Of a stretch of 64,000 bases of DNA, positions 45,011 through 56,610 are shown piece by piece; position 1 is the first letter of the stretch; every line of letters begins with the position of its first letter. Origin of the DNA: Limnanthes douglasii subsp. nivea (Eukaryota > Streptophyta > Magnoliopsida > Brassicales > Limnanthaceae); the NCBI GenBank assembly GCA_036936605.1, contig JAUPFV010000004.1, positions 125,773,737 to 125,837,736 on the forward strand, given 5' to 3'. A program made the translations under genes and the position numbers. The notes under the pieces are model-generated. The model was given only the letters and a program-made list of their open reading frames with translations. It made no database searches and was not told the origin of the DNA.

Positions 45011-46299
45011 TTACCTTTAATTTGACCTCCAGCTTTTCTTTATTAAAGAACTCTATTTACTTCTAGATCTTCGCCTAGTCCATAAGACCTTCGCCTTCAG
45101 CATGATTGTCTGGCTGCAACTGTTTCAACTTCTTTGATTTCAGCGCCCCTTTGACATCTACTAGTGATAATGATCTCAAGACACTTACTAGATAATAGGC
45201 TTAATGAGCTCATAGACACAAGAATAAATATGACAATAACAAAGACACAAAACTGTACCGCCAAGCACGATACATTGTCAAGGAATTATTCGACTCATTC
45301 TCAACAGATACCCACCAATTCTCAACCACATAGCAGTCCACCTTCGATTAGATCCAACATAGAGATTAAAATATAATGTAACGAAAAAAATAAGACCCTG
45401 ACAAAAAACAAAGCCCTCAGTTGATAATCTACATTAAACTTTGGCGTAACCCAGTCATGGACATCTTCCATCTTGAAAAGGACAATTTTCACAACCAAAT
45501 TCTCTAAAATGAGAATCTACGTAGTAATAATGACTTCATAACTCATTACATTGAGTAAATAGAAATAGAAAACGAGGAGACGTAACTAATCGTAGGTTTT
45601 AACGAGACGACAACAAAGACAAACCCTAAATTAATTACCAAAGGTCGTCAGAATTTGTGATGGTGGTAAAAAGAGGTACTTATTATTCATAGGTTAGATT
45701 CCAACCCTAATTTTAAATTCGGGTAAAAAAATATATTTTTTTAAATTTTTAGGGCAAAAAACTAAGAACATTAACTTATGGGTTTTGACATTTTTTCGTG
45801 AAAATAAAATTTGTATCAAATAATAAATGGGACTTATGGTAAAAAGAAAAATGAAAAGAGTAAAACAGAAAAGCGAAAAGTGAAAAGTAAAAGATATGCA
45901 TTAAAATATATTACAATGAAATAAAATATACTACAATAAAAAAGGGAAAATAAAAAAATAGAGGGACAATGAAAATAGAAGTTAGTCGTTGTGGATATGT
46001 TGTAACAAGCTACAGTTTGTAACATAATGTTATTTTTGTTGTAATAATTGATCCAAATTTTACTTTAGGGGTTAATACATGTAGAATTATAAATTTGTTA
46101 CAAACTCGTTTCTATTTATAATCGATTAGCAACGAATTAATGGGTGGGTTATAAAATGTTGTTTCTCTAGTACTGAAAATGGATTGGTTGAGCGCAAAAA
46201 TAGAACTTCAATCAAGATGGATAATTTCTTTCTTATTAATTCAAAATTGCATATTATTTAACTGTAGGTCATATTTGTAATCGTATTTCTCTTAAGAAA
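45011..46299. other. AT-rich DNA, no gene recognised
   Basis: 45011-45160 may be decayed copia F gag. 45160-46300 shows no domain; 45980-46150 has several ttgttacaa/ttgtaacaa words in both orientations that hint at a small inverted-repeat element. Confidence 0.35.
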
Positions 46300-47043
46300 A
46301 GTGGAATATCTCTATATGAGTTACGAAAAATAAGAAAACAAAACCTAGATTACTTTAAAATGTGGAGGTGTTTAACATTTTCTAAAAATACGTATCTAAG
46401 AAAAATAAATATATGTCCAAAAACTATAAGATATGTGTTCATTACTTATGCGACCAATAACATAGCTTATAGGTTATTAGATTTGTAATATAATATGGTA
46501 TTTGAATCAATAGAAGTATAATTCATTGAATATAAATTATATGATGGTAATATCATGCAAACTACTATTAGAAAATGAGGAAAAAACTTTAGAAATAGCA
46601 TCTTCGATTGATGAGCAACCACGAGAACCTCGTAGGAGTCAAAGGGAAAAAACCTAAAAATTTAGTATCCAATGGGATAGACTTTCAGATGATTTCTTTC
46701 TATTTAGTAAAAATATTTGTGACGAAATCACCTTAAAAAATATGATTTTGGTTTCTTTATAAGATGATCCTAAATGATATAAGGAAACAATAACATACCG
46801 ACATTCCATATTTTGGCAAGAGGCCACAAATGAAGAAATGGATTCAATAATATTAAATCATAATTAGAAGTTAGTGGAGTTAACTTTGGGTTCAAGATCA
46901 ATTGGTTGTAAGTGAGTATTTATAAATAAATGACACATGGATGAAACCATTCAAGATTTCATAGCAAAATTGGTAGCAAAAGGGTTTTGGCAAAAAATAA
47001 ATGTAATAAATTAGTTTAACACTTATGCTCCAGTAGCTAGGAC
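46300..47043 (+). pseudogene. Ty1/copia element C, left part: integrase end and RT start
   Basis: The + strand reads DYFKMWRCLTFSKNTYLRK...CPKTIRYVFITYATNNIAYRLL (46350-46480; copia integrase end, family YLKVWGCLA...GPKT-CVFIGYA). Then EPRRSQREKT, FWQEATNEEMDSIILNHN-KLVEL and DFIAKLVAKGFWQK...FNTYAPVART (46600-47043; copia RT start, family LVAKGF-Q...DTYAPVAR). It is cut after codon Arg-Thr by Tat element B; the right part at 56885 continues TTSIRMLF in register once the AGGAC duplication is removed. Confidence 0.88.
47039..47043. repeat. 5-bp target-site duplication, left (AGGAC)
   Basis: AGGAC at 47039-47043 and 56885-56889 flank element B. Removing one copy plus the element restores the copia RT frame (…PVAR-T-TSIR…). 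Confidence 0.92.
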
Positions 47044-47407
47044 TGGTGTGATTTATTTTGGGCTGAGGGTAATTTGGTAAAATATTTTGAGTATTAAATG
47101 TTTTGGTGTTAAGTAGTGAGAGATTTGAGCAGGTTGTATTAAATGTTCATTACCCCCATTAATGAAAGTGGTTGGGGTATTTATAACCTCAATTAAGGAC
47201 CCATGGGCTTTCGGGTCAAGTTATGAAACCGGGTCGATTTTAAGGACCCATTTACTTATTAAGATGATTAGCACATATCTTAGTCAAAAGTTGTTTTGGT
47301 GTTTCTTTACTTTTGTCCTGTCTGGATAGTTCAGTGGCACGTTTATGTCCGAATTACCTTTGTCCAGATATCTCAGTGGGCTGTGACTGAATAATCCGAA
47401 CTCATCA
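47044..47407 (-). repeat. 3' LTR of Tat element B, 364 bp
   Basis: + strand TGGTGTGATT ... ACTCATCA. Next to it, at about 47411-47420, the element strand has the polypurine tract AAAAAAAGGG. Complete compared with the 5' LTR, which lacks two segments. Confidence 0.9.
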
Positions 47408-47733
47408 GTAACCCTTTTTTTAGGTCTTGTCAAATATCTTTGGCACGACTAAAAAATTTACTTAACTAGTGACGATTTTGTCCGACCTGCCTGTGCATCT
47501 TGCCCGAAGTCTGTCCGAACTGACTTTTTCCCAGAATTTAAAGAGTCTTCTTCTGGATCGTGGAACATGTGGTGCAATCTGATTCGACCTATTAGCCATT
47601 TTTTACCTAGATTGGCGCTCCCAATAAACCTAGAAAGAACCTATGCATTTAATTTTCCCCACGTCTGTGCCATCTCTAATCATTGCAAAACCTCTTCAAC
47701 TTCTCCTAGGTATCAATTACCTTTTTATACTAA

Positions 47734-47741
47734 TATATAAA
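47734..47741 (+). promoter_or_regulatory. TATA box candidate for antisense gene of element B
   Basis: TATATAAA, conserved in place and flanks with 5344-5351 of element A, about 85 bp before the first conserved codons of the antisense gene. Confidence 0.6.
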
Positions 47742-47815
47742 TCATTTTTTCACTGTTTCATTATCTATATCACTAAAAAAACCTTCTAGAGAGCTTTCCA
47801 CCCTCACTTTCAAAC

Positions 47816-50737
47816 TTGTTCTTGGATAGTTTTATCTTCACGTCTAGAAACCCTCTTGTAAAAGGCGGCTGGTTGAACTTGTCCGAGTTAGAGAAAGCAA
47901 GAAGATTCAAAAGGGAGAATCGTATCGCTGCTGGTCTTCCAGTCTCCCCAAGCGAAAAGTCTGGTGAACCACCCCAAGAAACTGACCAAGGGTCATCCTC
48001 CACCAAAAACCCAAAACCTAAACAGTTGTTCAAACCAAGCCTCTCTCCAATTCCATCAGGTTCTTCTGTTCAGGAGTCCCAAAACTCCACTACCAAGGAA
48101 AAAGCAGTATCGAGCATTATAAAACCCTCCCCTTTTTTAGCCATGGGTTCATATATTTAAAAGTCTCTAGAAAAATCAACTCCACACGGACGACTCGTTT
48201 GGTGAAATCCCAAGCAACTGCCTCACTGTCAAAACCCTCCAAATCGGAGGCTTCTAAGGCAACATCCATAGACAAGCCCTCCGGATCGGAGGTGTCTAAA
48301 AGTGCCACACATGATAAGCCCTCCGGATCAGAGGCATCCAAGGTAGCCCTACAAGCGAAGTCCTCTAAAGCTCAGCCTCAACCGAACCCAGGCTCTTACT
48401 CATCCGAAGATCCTTTGGTGCCAGAAGCTGATCTCCTCCCATCCACAACAACTGATAGACCTTCCACAATGATGTAAGAAATGATGGAAGACATCATCGA
48501 AGAGGCCCCCTTCAAAACTAAAGCCTCAGGACAAACTGGGGATGCTGCCCTTGATAGGAAGGGAAAAGGCAAAGTTAATGTTGGTGTAGCCCATCCGGAC
48601 CTCCCGGAGTGCTTGGAGGGCAAGGTAGGGCCTTGCTTCAAGAATGTTAATGTTAAATATTTGCTGGCTTTGCATAATATAAACTATGTCTACACTTATA
48701 CCACTGAGTTGGGTTGGATCCGGACAAAGTGGGGGATCCCAAAATCAGTGAAGGTGAGGATACCAGTCACATAAGAGACTCTGATGGACTGTAAACTCAA
48801 CGAGGTGATCCTCTTTATTGAGGTGCTAAACTAGGGACTTCGGTTCTCACTAGACCCAAAAATTGTCAGGTACTTCCACCTGGTGAAGCTCTGTCCAAAC
48901 CAATTGAGCTCGAACGCTTGGTACTCTCTCCTCGCCTGTATAATGGCATCGATGTTATCTAAAATCCCTCTTCCCATGGAGCAATTTGTCGCTGTGGCAA
49001 TTTTATGCAAAAATCACCACATCCCATTCTACCATCACAACATGGGGAATAACTTCAAAGTGGTGGATGATTTATTGGAGTCTAAGAAGAACTGGAGGAC
49101 ATAATTCTTGTTCATCAGTGGGTCATGGGAGAATGGCAGGAAGATCAAGGCCAATACCAGCCCAAGCATGTTGACTAGCAGATGGAAGAGTACGAGTAAG
49201 TCTTTTACCTATGTATCTCATGTTGTTTTTACAAGCATTTCTTTCCTGATTTAGCTGTTACTTCTTTTTCAGTGCTGCCGAAGGAATTTTTCGGACACCT
49301 GAAGGAGGGAAAATAACTTGTGCGAAGTTGAATGCATGGGCTGCAGAGCGTTGGGGGAATGCCTTCCACAACTGCTTCACTTCTTGCAATCTGGTGAGGT
49401 ATCATTTGTTGAATAGCATAGGCCGGAGGGATCTTGCATGGGAAGAACTAACCACACCCTCTCCTCCTAGTCTAATTCTAAAGCGGACAGAAGAAAGGGA
49501 TGGTAAACTGGTCTTGCCCTCTAGATCCAAGGCTCCCAGCAAGATGAAAGGGAATAAAAAGACGGCTGCAACAGAGGCAGTTCCAACTGTCACAGAGGGG
49601 ACCAGTTCGGGAAACTAGGGGGGCATCGACGCTACCTTACTCAAGGTAGTTGAAGCTGAGACGGTCAGGGAGGCAGGAGAATCACAAAACCCACCAAGGC
49701 CTTCCAAAAAAGACCGGAAAAGGAGAGCGAACAGTGATGAAAAGGCTGCCTAGAAGAAAAAGGTAACCTTAAGGGAAGAAGTAATTGTTTGCCCTTCGGA
49801 GCTTCTACCTCCACCAGCCCCTGACCCCATTTTTCCAGAGAAAGCTTCAACATGCCCCCTGTCCGGAGAGGGTACCAGAGGAGGGATTGATGGAGTGGAC
49901 ATCAGTTCCCTTCAAGACATCGATCTTTATTTTAACGACTCTGAGAAGGACGACTTTGCTGGTCCCTTTCGTCCTTCAAGCTATTCGAACATGGTAACTT
50001 ATAATGGTACATATTTATTTGTCTCCGGAGAACAAGACATTATTGCCCACTCTCTTCTTGGTCACATCCAACCAATGCTTGACCTAGAGAGACAAGTGAA
50101 GAGTCAAACTGCACTCATCAATACTCTCACTAACGATAAAGAGTATTTGTCATCCAATCTTCTTAATGCTAATCTAAGCATAGAAGAACTAAAAAACCAG
50201 ATCGAAGCACTGAGGAAGGACAAAGAAGATCTGTCAACCAAGCTTGCCACTTCGGAAACGACCAGTACTGAGCTTCAAGCTAAGTGTTCCGGTTTGGAAA
50301 AAGATCTCACACCAATAAAGGAAGACTTGAAGGTTAAAGATGGCACCATTCAAACCTTGTCCGAAGAGAAAACTGCCGTAGAAGGTATTATGTCTGAGGT
50401 GATCAAGGAGAAAGAAGACTTAATGAAGGAGCATGAAAAAACTATTCAGGCAAGCATTGATAAATATACCAATGAGGTCATAAACCCCTTGGAAGCAAGG
50501 TATGCTGAGGTAAAGTCAGACATGGTGCTACTTTTCCATGAAACATTTCCGAAGAGAACCCTTGGTCCCTTGTGGAAATTCGTAAACTATGAAGAGATCC
50601 CATTTCACACCATTGCAGATGGTGACAAGCATAATTATAGTAGTGGAATAAATTCTACCACCGATGAAGAGGAAGGAACCGGTGAGAGTTCGAGTGCCGA
50701 ACTCAAAAGTCCCAAGAAAGGAGGTGATAAAGGTTAG
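47816..50737 (+). pseudogene. Antisense extra gene of Tat element B (Transposase_28-like, coiled coil)
   Basis: Near-complete copy. N-terminus LDSFIFTSRNPLVKGGWLNLSELEKARRF (47822-47910; no ATG seen at the start of the open frame, so the true start may be upstream or in another exon). Ser/Lys/Pro linker with a KPSGSEVSK/KPSGSEASK repeat (48265-48350). Conserved PECLEGKVGPCF...VKYLLALHNINYVY (48600-48690). Transposase_28-type LRFSLDP...LCPNQLSSNAWYSLL and IPLPMEQFVAVAILCKNHHI (48835-49025). A GT-AG intron 49196-49272. KLNAWAAERWGNAF, basic linker, then a 280-codon open frame (49895-50737): HSLLGHIQPMLDLERQV, a long heptad coiled coil, conserved FHETFPKRTLGPLW and an acidic tail. A few stops (48158, 48475, 48771, 48832, 49102) remain. 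Function unknown. Confidence 0.85.
49196..49272 (+). other. Intron in the antisense gene of element B
   Basis: Donor GAGTAAGT, T-rich tract and acceptor CTTTTTCAG; removal joins TSRWKST to VLPKEFFGHLKEG. Element A keeps the donor (CAAGTAAGT at 6826) and the downstream exon (LPKEFTGYLEEG) but its acceptor AG has mutated. Splicing on the + strand makes sense only for a + strand transcript, supporting real antisense expression in the past. Confidence 0.75.
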
Positions 50738-51304
50738 TTCGAAGGGAACAAGCCCTGAGGTTTTAAATATTTTTTGTTTTCTTACTTCTCTGAACTACTA
50801 AAGTCCTTGGATGGCCAAGGCATTTTTGTAATGTTGTCCGGCTTGAGTCCGGATAACTTTCTTCTTACAACACTTAAAAGTCCTTGGATGGCCAAGGCAC
50901 ATTTTGTTATTTGGTAACGTTATCCGGTTTTCGCCCCGACAGGTTTATTTATCAAATCTTGCTTTGTTTCATAATTTTTTTTTTAATTTTAACACCTAAT
51001 GTTTAAACAGCTCCAATTATTTCAAAAGTATTAAAGTGAGAGTGTTTAATATCTCCGATGAAATGTATTTAATGGTCATCATTCAACCAGATTAATCTGA
51101 TTTGTCAAAGATCCATAACATCAAATCAAAGACTTGTACTTGAAAAGAATTGTAGTTAAACCACATCAGACGTTTTAACAAGGCATCATATTTTATTAAG
51201 AAAACCAGACACCTCATTAAAAACTCCCCGCGCCACCATGGTAGGAAAGAGTATGCCCTCTAATATTTACATTGACTTTTAACAAGTAAATATTTACACA
51301 ACTT
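50738..51304. other. Spacer between the antisense gene and pol of element B, with 77-bp tandem
   Basis: aagtccttggatggccaagg starts at 50801 and 50878, a direct tandem of a 77-bp unit present once in element A. It includes short inverted words (gtccggcttgagtccgga). Non-coding convergence zone of the two transcription units. Confidence 0.75.
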
Positions 51305-52500
51305 TTATTCTAGATATAAACTGAGGTGTTCAATATTCCATGGGTGCTTCAAAATTCTTCCATCTTTGTCTTGAAGCCTATATGTCCCAAGCTTAAGTTT
51401 CTCGGAGACCTCATAAGGGCCTTCCCAGTTCGGAGCCAACTTACCGAACTGCTTCTCCTTAGTGTGCAAGAAAACATTTCTCAAAACTTTATCTCCCGGT
51501 TAAAAATCTCTTCTCTTAATCTTGGAAGCAAATCTGCTTCTCATCAAGCCTTGGTAGTGGACTGTTCTAAGATGAGCTTTAACCCTTCTTTCTTCTATTA
51601 AGTCCAACTGATTCCTAATTTCCATCTCATTGGCTTGTTTGGAATAATTATCGACCCTATATGATGGTAGGGTAGCTTCCATAGGGGAAATCACATCCAT
51701 CCCATAACACTTCTTGCAAAATAGCTTGGCCACTTTCCTGCAGCCCCTTCTAGATTCTTTTTTAATCCGAACAAAATAGTCTTATTTGCCACTTTAACCT
51801 GGCCATTTTCTTGTGGATGGAAAGGAGAAGAGAAGCAATGCTGAATGCCCCTGGAGGCACATAAATTCTCCATATCCCTGTTATCAAATTGTGGCCCATT
51901 ATCAATGGTAATCTTCTGAGGAATCCCAAATCTGCAACATATATTAGATAAGATAGACTTTATGACAACTTTCGAAGTAGTTCCTACAAGAGGAGATGCT
52001 TCTATCCACTTTGAAAAGTAGTCAATAGCCGCAATGATAGTCCTGCACCCTCCGAACGCCATTGGTAGAGGCCCAATTAAATCAAATCCCCAACAAGCAA
52101 AATGTACTGGCTCAGAAATAGACTTCATAGGTACTGATGGGATATAAATTTTGTTACCATACCTTTGACATGGATCACACTTTTTCACCAATTTCTTAGC
52201 ATCTGCCATTATTGATGGCCAATAGTATCCAGCCAACAAAACCCTCCGGGTTAGAGCCCTGTAACCACAGTGTGCTGATCCTTCTCCATCGTGTAGTTTA
52301 GATAAAACGGTTTGGGATTCTTCAACCCCCAAACATCGCAGAAGAGGTATGATAAAGGAGTTTTTATACAAAACTTCTCTTATGATAAAAAAAACCATGA
52401 GCCTTGTGCTTAATTTTCCTTGCCATAACTTTATCCGAAGGCAAAACCCCATCAGAGATGTATTGAAGGAGCGGAAATCTCCAATCTTTGGACTGGTCTA
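51305..52500 (-). pseudogene. Integrase of Tat element B
   Basis: The main frame 52452-51691 carries the zinc domain KLHDGEGSAHCGYRAL...GYYWPSIMADAKKLVKKCDPCQ (H, H, C, C all present) and the core: FDLIGPLP...FSKWIEASPLV, DNGPQFDN and ENGQVKVANKT. The catalytic Glu in the last motif is Lys here (element A has E). A shift near 51700 leads to frame 51733-51500 (CYGMDVISPMEATLPSYRV...) and then the C-terminal end HPWNIEHLSLYLE with stop at 51305. Confidence 0.9.
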
Positions 52501-53660
52501 CTTGTACACTCAAGATCTCCTCCTCTTCCTTGTTCTGATTTGATTGTATGGATGGGAATTCTTGTACATGAATCCAAGAGTAGGACTCAGAGTATGCTAT
52601 GGTTTCCAAGGAATCTGCCAGCGTATTTTCTGATCTAGGAATGTGTTCATAGCAAACATTCTTGAAATTGGTTGCCACCTCTTTAAGGATAAATAAGTAT
52701 TTGATCAGTTGTTCCTTCTTGGCCTCAGACTGACCTTGAACATGGTGGATAAGGAGTTGAGAATCACTCATAAGCCTAACTCTTTTGGCCTCGCATATGT
52801 AAGCTAACTTAAGACCATCTATAGCTTCTTCGTATTCAGACTCATTGCTAGAGGCCCTGAACGCAAAGCATATAGCCTGATATAGTTTATCACCGTACGG
52901 AGAGGTTAAACAAATTCCAGCCCCACAACCCATTGTGCTTGATCCACCATCAGTCTAGACTACTCATTTTTTTTTAGTTTTCTCCTCTAAAGCTTGTTTA
53001 GAACTTCTATCCGAATGGAATACCACTAAGAAATCAGCAACAGATTGAGCCTTGATAGCAGTTTGTGAGGCAAAATCAATGTCATAATCACCTAACTCTA
53101 CTGACCACTTGGTATTTGTGTTTGATATGTCTGCTTTTTGGAGAACGTTCTTTAATGGAAAAGATTTCGGACAACAATAGAATGAGACTGAAAATATGGC
53201 CTCATTTTCCTTGCAGCAATCACTAAGGCTAGTGGCAGCTTTTCAAGTTTCAGGTACCCCTTCTCAGCATCTATCAGGCTCTTGCTGATGTAGTACACCG
53301 AAGGAGGATAATTGTCCGCCTCTCTTACCAATACTGTACTTATAGCATAGTCTGACACAGCCAAGTATATATAAAGTGTTTCTCCTTCTACACACTTAGA
53401 AAGGGTTTTTGGTGAAGACAAGTGCTTCTTTATTTCATCAAAAGCTTGGTTGCATTGTGGAAACTAATTAAAGTCTTTAGCACCCTTCAAGGTCTAAAAA
53501 ACAGAGCACACTTATCTAAAGACCTTGAAATAAAACGATTTAAGGCAGCCAATCTTCCTATTAGCCTCTGGACTTCTTTAATATTTCGAGGGGGTCCATC
53601 TTCAACAGAGCATCAAGCTGATCTGGATCAGGATGTATCCCTTTCTCACTTATTACATAG
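52501..53660 (-). pseudogene. RNase H and archaeal-type RNase H of Tat element B
   Basis: The frame 53421-53152 has the RT/RNase H connection: YLKLEKLPLALVIAARKMRPYFQ. After a break the RNase H end (VELGDYDIDFASQTAIKAQSVADFLV) leads to the second RNase H in frame 52933-52364: MGCGAGICL (preceded by a TDGGSS-like box with a stop, about 52960), SEYEEAIDGLKLA, LMSDSQLLIHH, then a tether to integrase (QSEAKKEQLIKYLFILKEVA, PRSENTLADSLETIA). Confidence 0.88.
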
Positions 53661-53662
53661 CC

Positions 53663-54325
53663 CTAAACTTTTCCGGACTGCACACCAAAGACACACTTTT
53701 CTAGATTCAGCTTTAAGTGTACTTTAGTTAAGTTGGCAAAAGTTTCTTGAAGATCAATTATGTGCAAATCTTCTTCTAAGATTTTAACCATCATGTCATC
53801 AATGTATACCTCCATATTCCGGCCAATCTGATCAGCAAATGTTTTATTCACCAACCTCTGATAAGTAGCCCCAGCATTTTTCAACCCAAAAGGCATCACT
53901 CTGTAGCAATGGAGACCCCTATCTGTAACAAAGGTAGTGTGGTCATGGTCCTTTAGAACCACCTGAATCTGGTTATACAAAGAGAAGGCATCCATAAAGG
54001 ACAACAACTTGTTTCCAGATGTTGAGTCAACTAACTGGTCTATCTGGGGGACTGGATAAAGATCTTTTGGGCAAGCTCTGTTGAGGTGTTGAGTCAACCA
54101 ACTTGCAGGCACTCTGGTCACATCAGCATTACACCAAGCAAAAACATGCTGGTGATCTGCCAAAAAGGATAACAAATTCATTTTCAATTCCGACGTCATC
54201 TTGGATCCAATCATAACACGTCTACCTTCTGCCAAAAAGTGGGTTTCAACTTCTTCAACCGGTATTAAAACACCAGGGGCCTCTCTGGGGTTATCAATTT
54301 GGCCCTCCCCCTCAGAAGGCCCCAA
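53663..54325 (-). pseudogene. Reverse transcriptase of Tat element B
   Basis: A 220-codon frame: PVEEVETHFLAEGRRVMIGSKM, FLADHQHVFAWCNADVTRVPASWLTQHLNRACPKDLYPVPQIDQLVD, LSFMDAFSLYNQI, MPFGLKNAGATYQRLVNKTFADQIG and MEVYIDDMMVKILEE. The active site YIDD is intact. Compared with element A, about 90 codons between the FAWC linker and CPKD (with the VLVKKKNGEWRM block) are missing: an in-frame deletion that joins SWLTQHLN to RACPKD. It cannot encode a working RT despite the open frame. Confidence 0.88.
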
Positions 54326-54331
54326 TAACTG

Positions 54332-54800
54332 CTAATCTTCATTAACCCGGACTGCTCCCAAAGTCTTAGGAGCAAGTGCAGTCGCATAACACTCCCTTGC
54401 TATCTTTTGGCTACTCCGGACAACTCCCACTTGCCCTTGAACTGCATACTTTAAACATTGGTGGACTCTTGAGGCCATATCATGCATTCTAGAGAGCCAG
54501 AACCTCCCAAAGATTACATTATAGCATGTGGGGCCGTCTACCACAACGAATAATACTCTGACCAGCTTTTTGAAAGGTCCCTTACCCAACAACACCTCTT
54601 CTTCGAATTCCCCGATTACATCCGCAGAGCTCCTTGTAAAGCCCACAATTGTTCTGTTTGAGCGTTAAATAAAGGTCGAATTTTTCATTTGCTTATAAGA
54701 ACTTAAAAAGAGACTGTTGGCTGAGCTGCCAGTGTCAATCAAAATTCATCTGATATCGTTGCCCCTAATAGATGTTCCTATCACTACAACATCCTCACGA
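54332..54800 (-). pseudogene. Aspartic protease region of Tat element B
   Basis: The minus strand near 54755-54700 reads ILIDTGSSANSLFLSSYKQMKN (retropepsin active site). The frame 54646-54332 continues GFTRSSADVIGEFEEEVLLGKGPFKKLVRVLFVVVDGPTCYNVIFGRFWLSRMHDMASRVHQCLKYAVQGQVGVVRSSQKIARECY. A shift separates the two. Confidence 0.85.
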
Positions 54801-54826
54801 GGCCCATCAATGTCCCTTAAATCATC

Positions 54827-56555
54827 CTAATCAAAAAATATAAATGGAAAATTATTTTGGGACTGGTAAGAAGACATGCCCCCTTCCAGCTGAGTAGCTA
54901 GATTATGAACACGCCTCTTTCTTGATGAAGGAGTGGGTGCCGTCATGGTCTCCCCTCCGAAAATGGTAAGTAACTCAAAGAAACTAATGAGTCCGGACAC
55001 CATTTTGACCTGTTCTATTATGACCCCCACCTCATTCTGAGTTAGGTTAGGCTCCAAATACTCCGAATCAATATCAAATATTTCATGGATTATCATTACC
55101 CCCTCCAGAGCTGATGTTCCTGCATTGTTCATAGGGCCAGTTCGAGGAGCATTGTCAGGCATGTTCCCACTTCTTCTTTTGACATAGGCACCCAACTTGC
55201 CTCTCTCAATGAGATTCTGCACTTCCTGCTTCAAAGCGATACAGTCTTGGGTATTATGACCAATATCATGATGATAATGGAGAAAACAAGTATTACGACT
55301 TTCTCTTGGAGATTGCAACGCTGTTGGTTTCCAGAAATGGACCTCATCTTTAATCTTGTCATAAATGGTTACCACAATCTCTTTTAATTCGGCAAACCAC
55401 TCTGGTTGAACCCAAGGACCTCTTTTATTCCTTGACTGCTGGCTCTGAGCTGGATTTGGGTTGCACTGTGTCTGCTTAGCCATGTTGGGCCCTTGTCCGG
55501 TTTCTTTAGCTTTGTATCCGGACTGGTTCTGGTTTTTAGCGGCTTGGGCAGACCTCACCTGAACGGTGTACCCTAGTCTTCTTAGTCTCATCCATGTTGA
55601 TCTGCTTTCCCACTTGGTTTAACAAACCACCCCAGGTCATGGCCTTCTTCCTTGTCACTGAATCAGCTAGATTCCTAATGTTTAACCCTTGCCTCAATGA
55701 AGCTATTGCCACTTGCTCAAAGCAATCAACTAACCCGTTTTTGGTATTTACGAACCGACTTATACAATCTTTTAATGACTTATTTGTTTCTTCGGCACAA
55801 TGGATGATAGTATCTCAATTGCCTTCACCTCTTTACTTCCCACAAATTTGCTTCGGAAGGCATCCCAAAATGTATCAAAGTTTATGATACAACCATGAGG
55901 CAAAGTGTTGTACCACTTTAGAGCACTCCCCGTAAAAGATTGGGAGAAGACCCTACACAGAAGTTTGTCATCATCATCAAAATTTATCATGAAGTTCTTG
56001 ATCTATTCAAGATGATTGTATGGATCTTTACTCCCATCATACTTCTCCATTTTAGTACTATCAAACCTTTGAGGTAGGTTTCTAGACATGATCTTGGCAG
56101 CCAATGGTGATTGTCTTCAATTCCTACTACGACTGAAAGACTATGTCTTCATTAGGTGTTGCAAAAATACATGGTTCATCATGGAAAGCAAAAGGATCAA
56201 TCAGTAGCTGAGCCAGATGACAAAGACTCTTCAAGCTCAACCTCGTTCAAAGAGCTACTGGAGGACTCAGAATCGGAGCTTTCCACCGGCTTAGTCCTGT
56301 AAGACTTCTTAGAGATGCCATGGGTCTTTTTTGTACTTAAATGAGTCTTTGCTGATGGATCATTCTCCCTAGGAATGCCAGTATGGTGGATGGCTGATGC
56401 CTTTGACTTCTCCTTTAAACCCATTTTTGCTTTTTAATGGCCCACAACGCTTCTATTTCAGCTCTCAATTTATCTTGTTCCTCGGTGGTGTATTCATTGT
56501 TTTCCCCAACCACCTCCACCATAGGTGATAGAATTGCTTGCTCGTTGGGATCCAT
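54827..56555 (-). pseudogene. Gag of Tat element B
   Basis: Start ATG at 56555 (MDPNEQAILSPMVEVVGENN), then a coiled LRAEIEAL segment, a Ser/Glu-rich part in another frame (56424-56197), NLPQRFDSTKMEKYDGSKDPYNHLE (about 56080-56010), the core NFDDDDKLLCRVFSQSFTGSALKWYNTLPHGC (55990-55880), LACFEQVAIASLR, and the 254-codon frame 55591-54827 with the zinc-finger-like CFLHYHHDIGHNTQDCIALKQEVQNLIERG. Full gag length with about four frame breaks. Confidence 0.88.
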
Positions 56556-56610
56556 CCGAATAGGTCTTTTTACTGGTTTTGAATGCTAGATTCAGGCACC
56601 TTAAAGTATT

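Noticed and set aside
53663..54325. Functional reverse transcriptase in element B
   Set aside because: The frame is open but lacks an essential RT block because of an in-frame deletion, and the adjoining gag, integrase and RNase H frames are broken.
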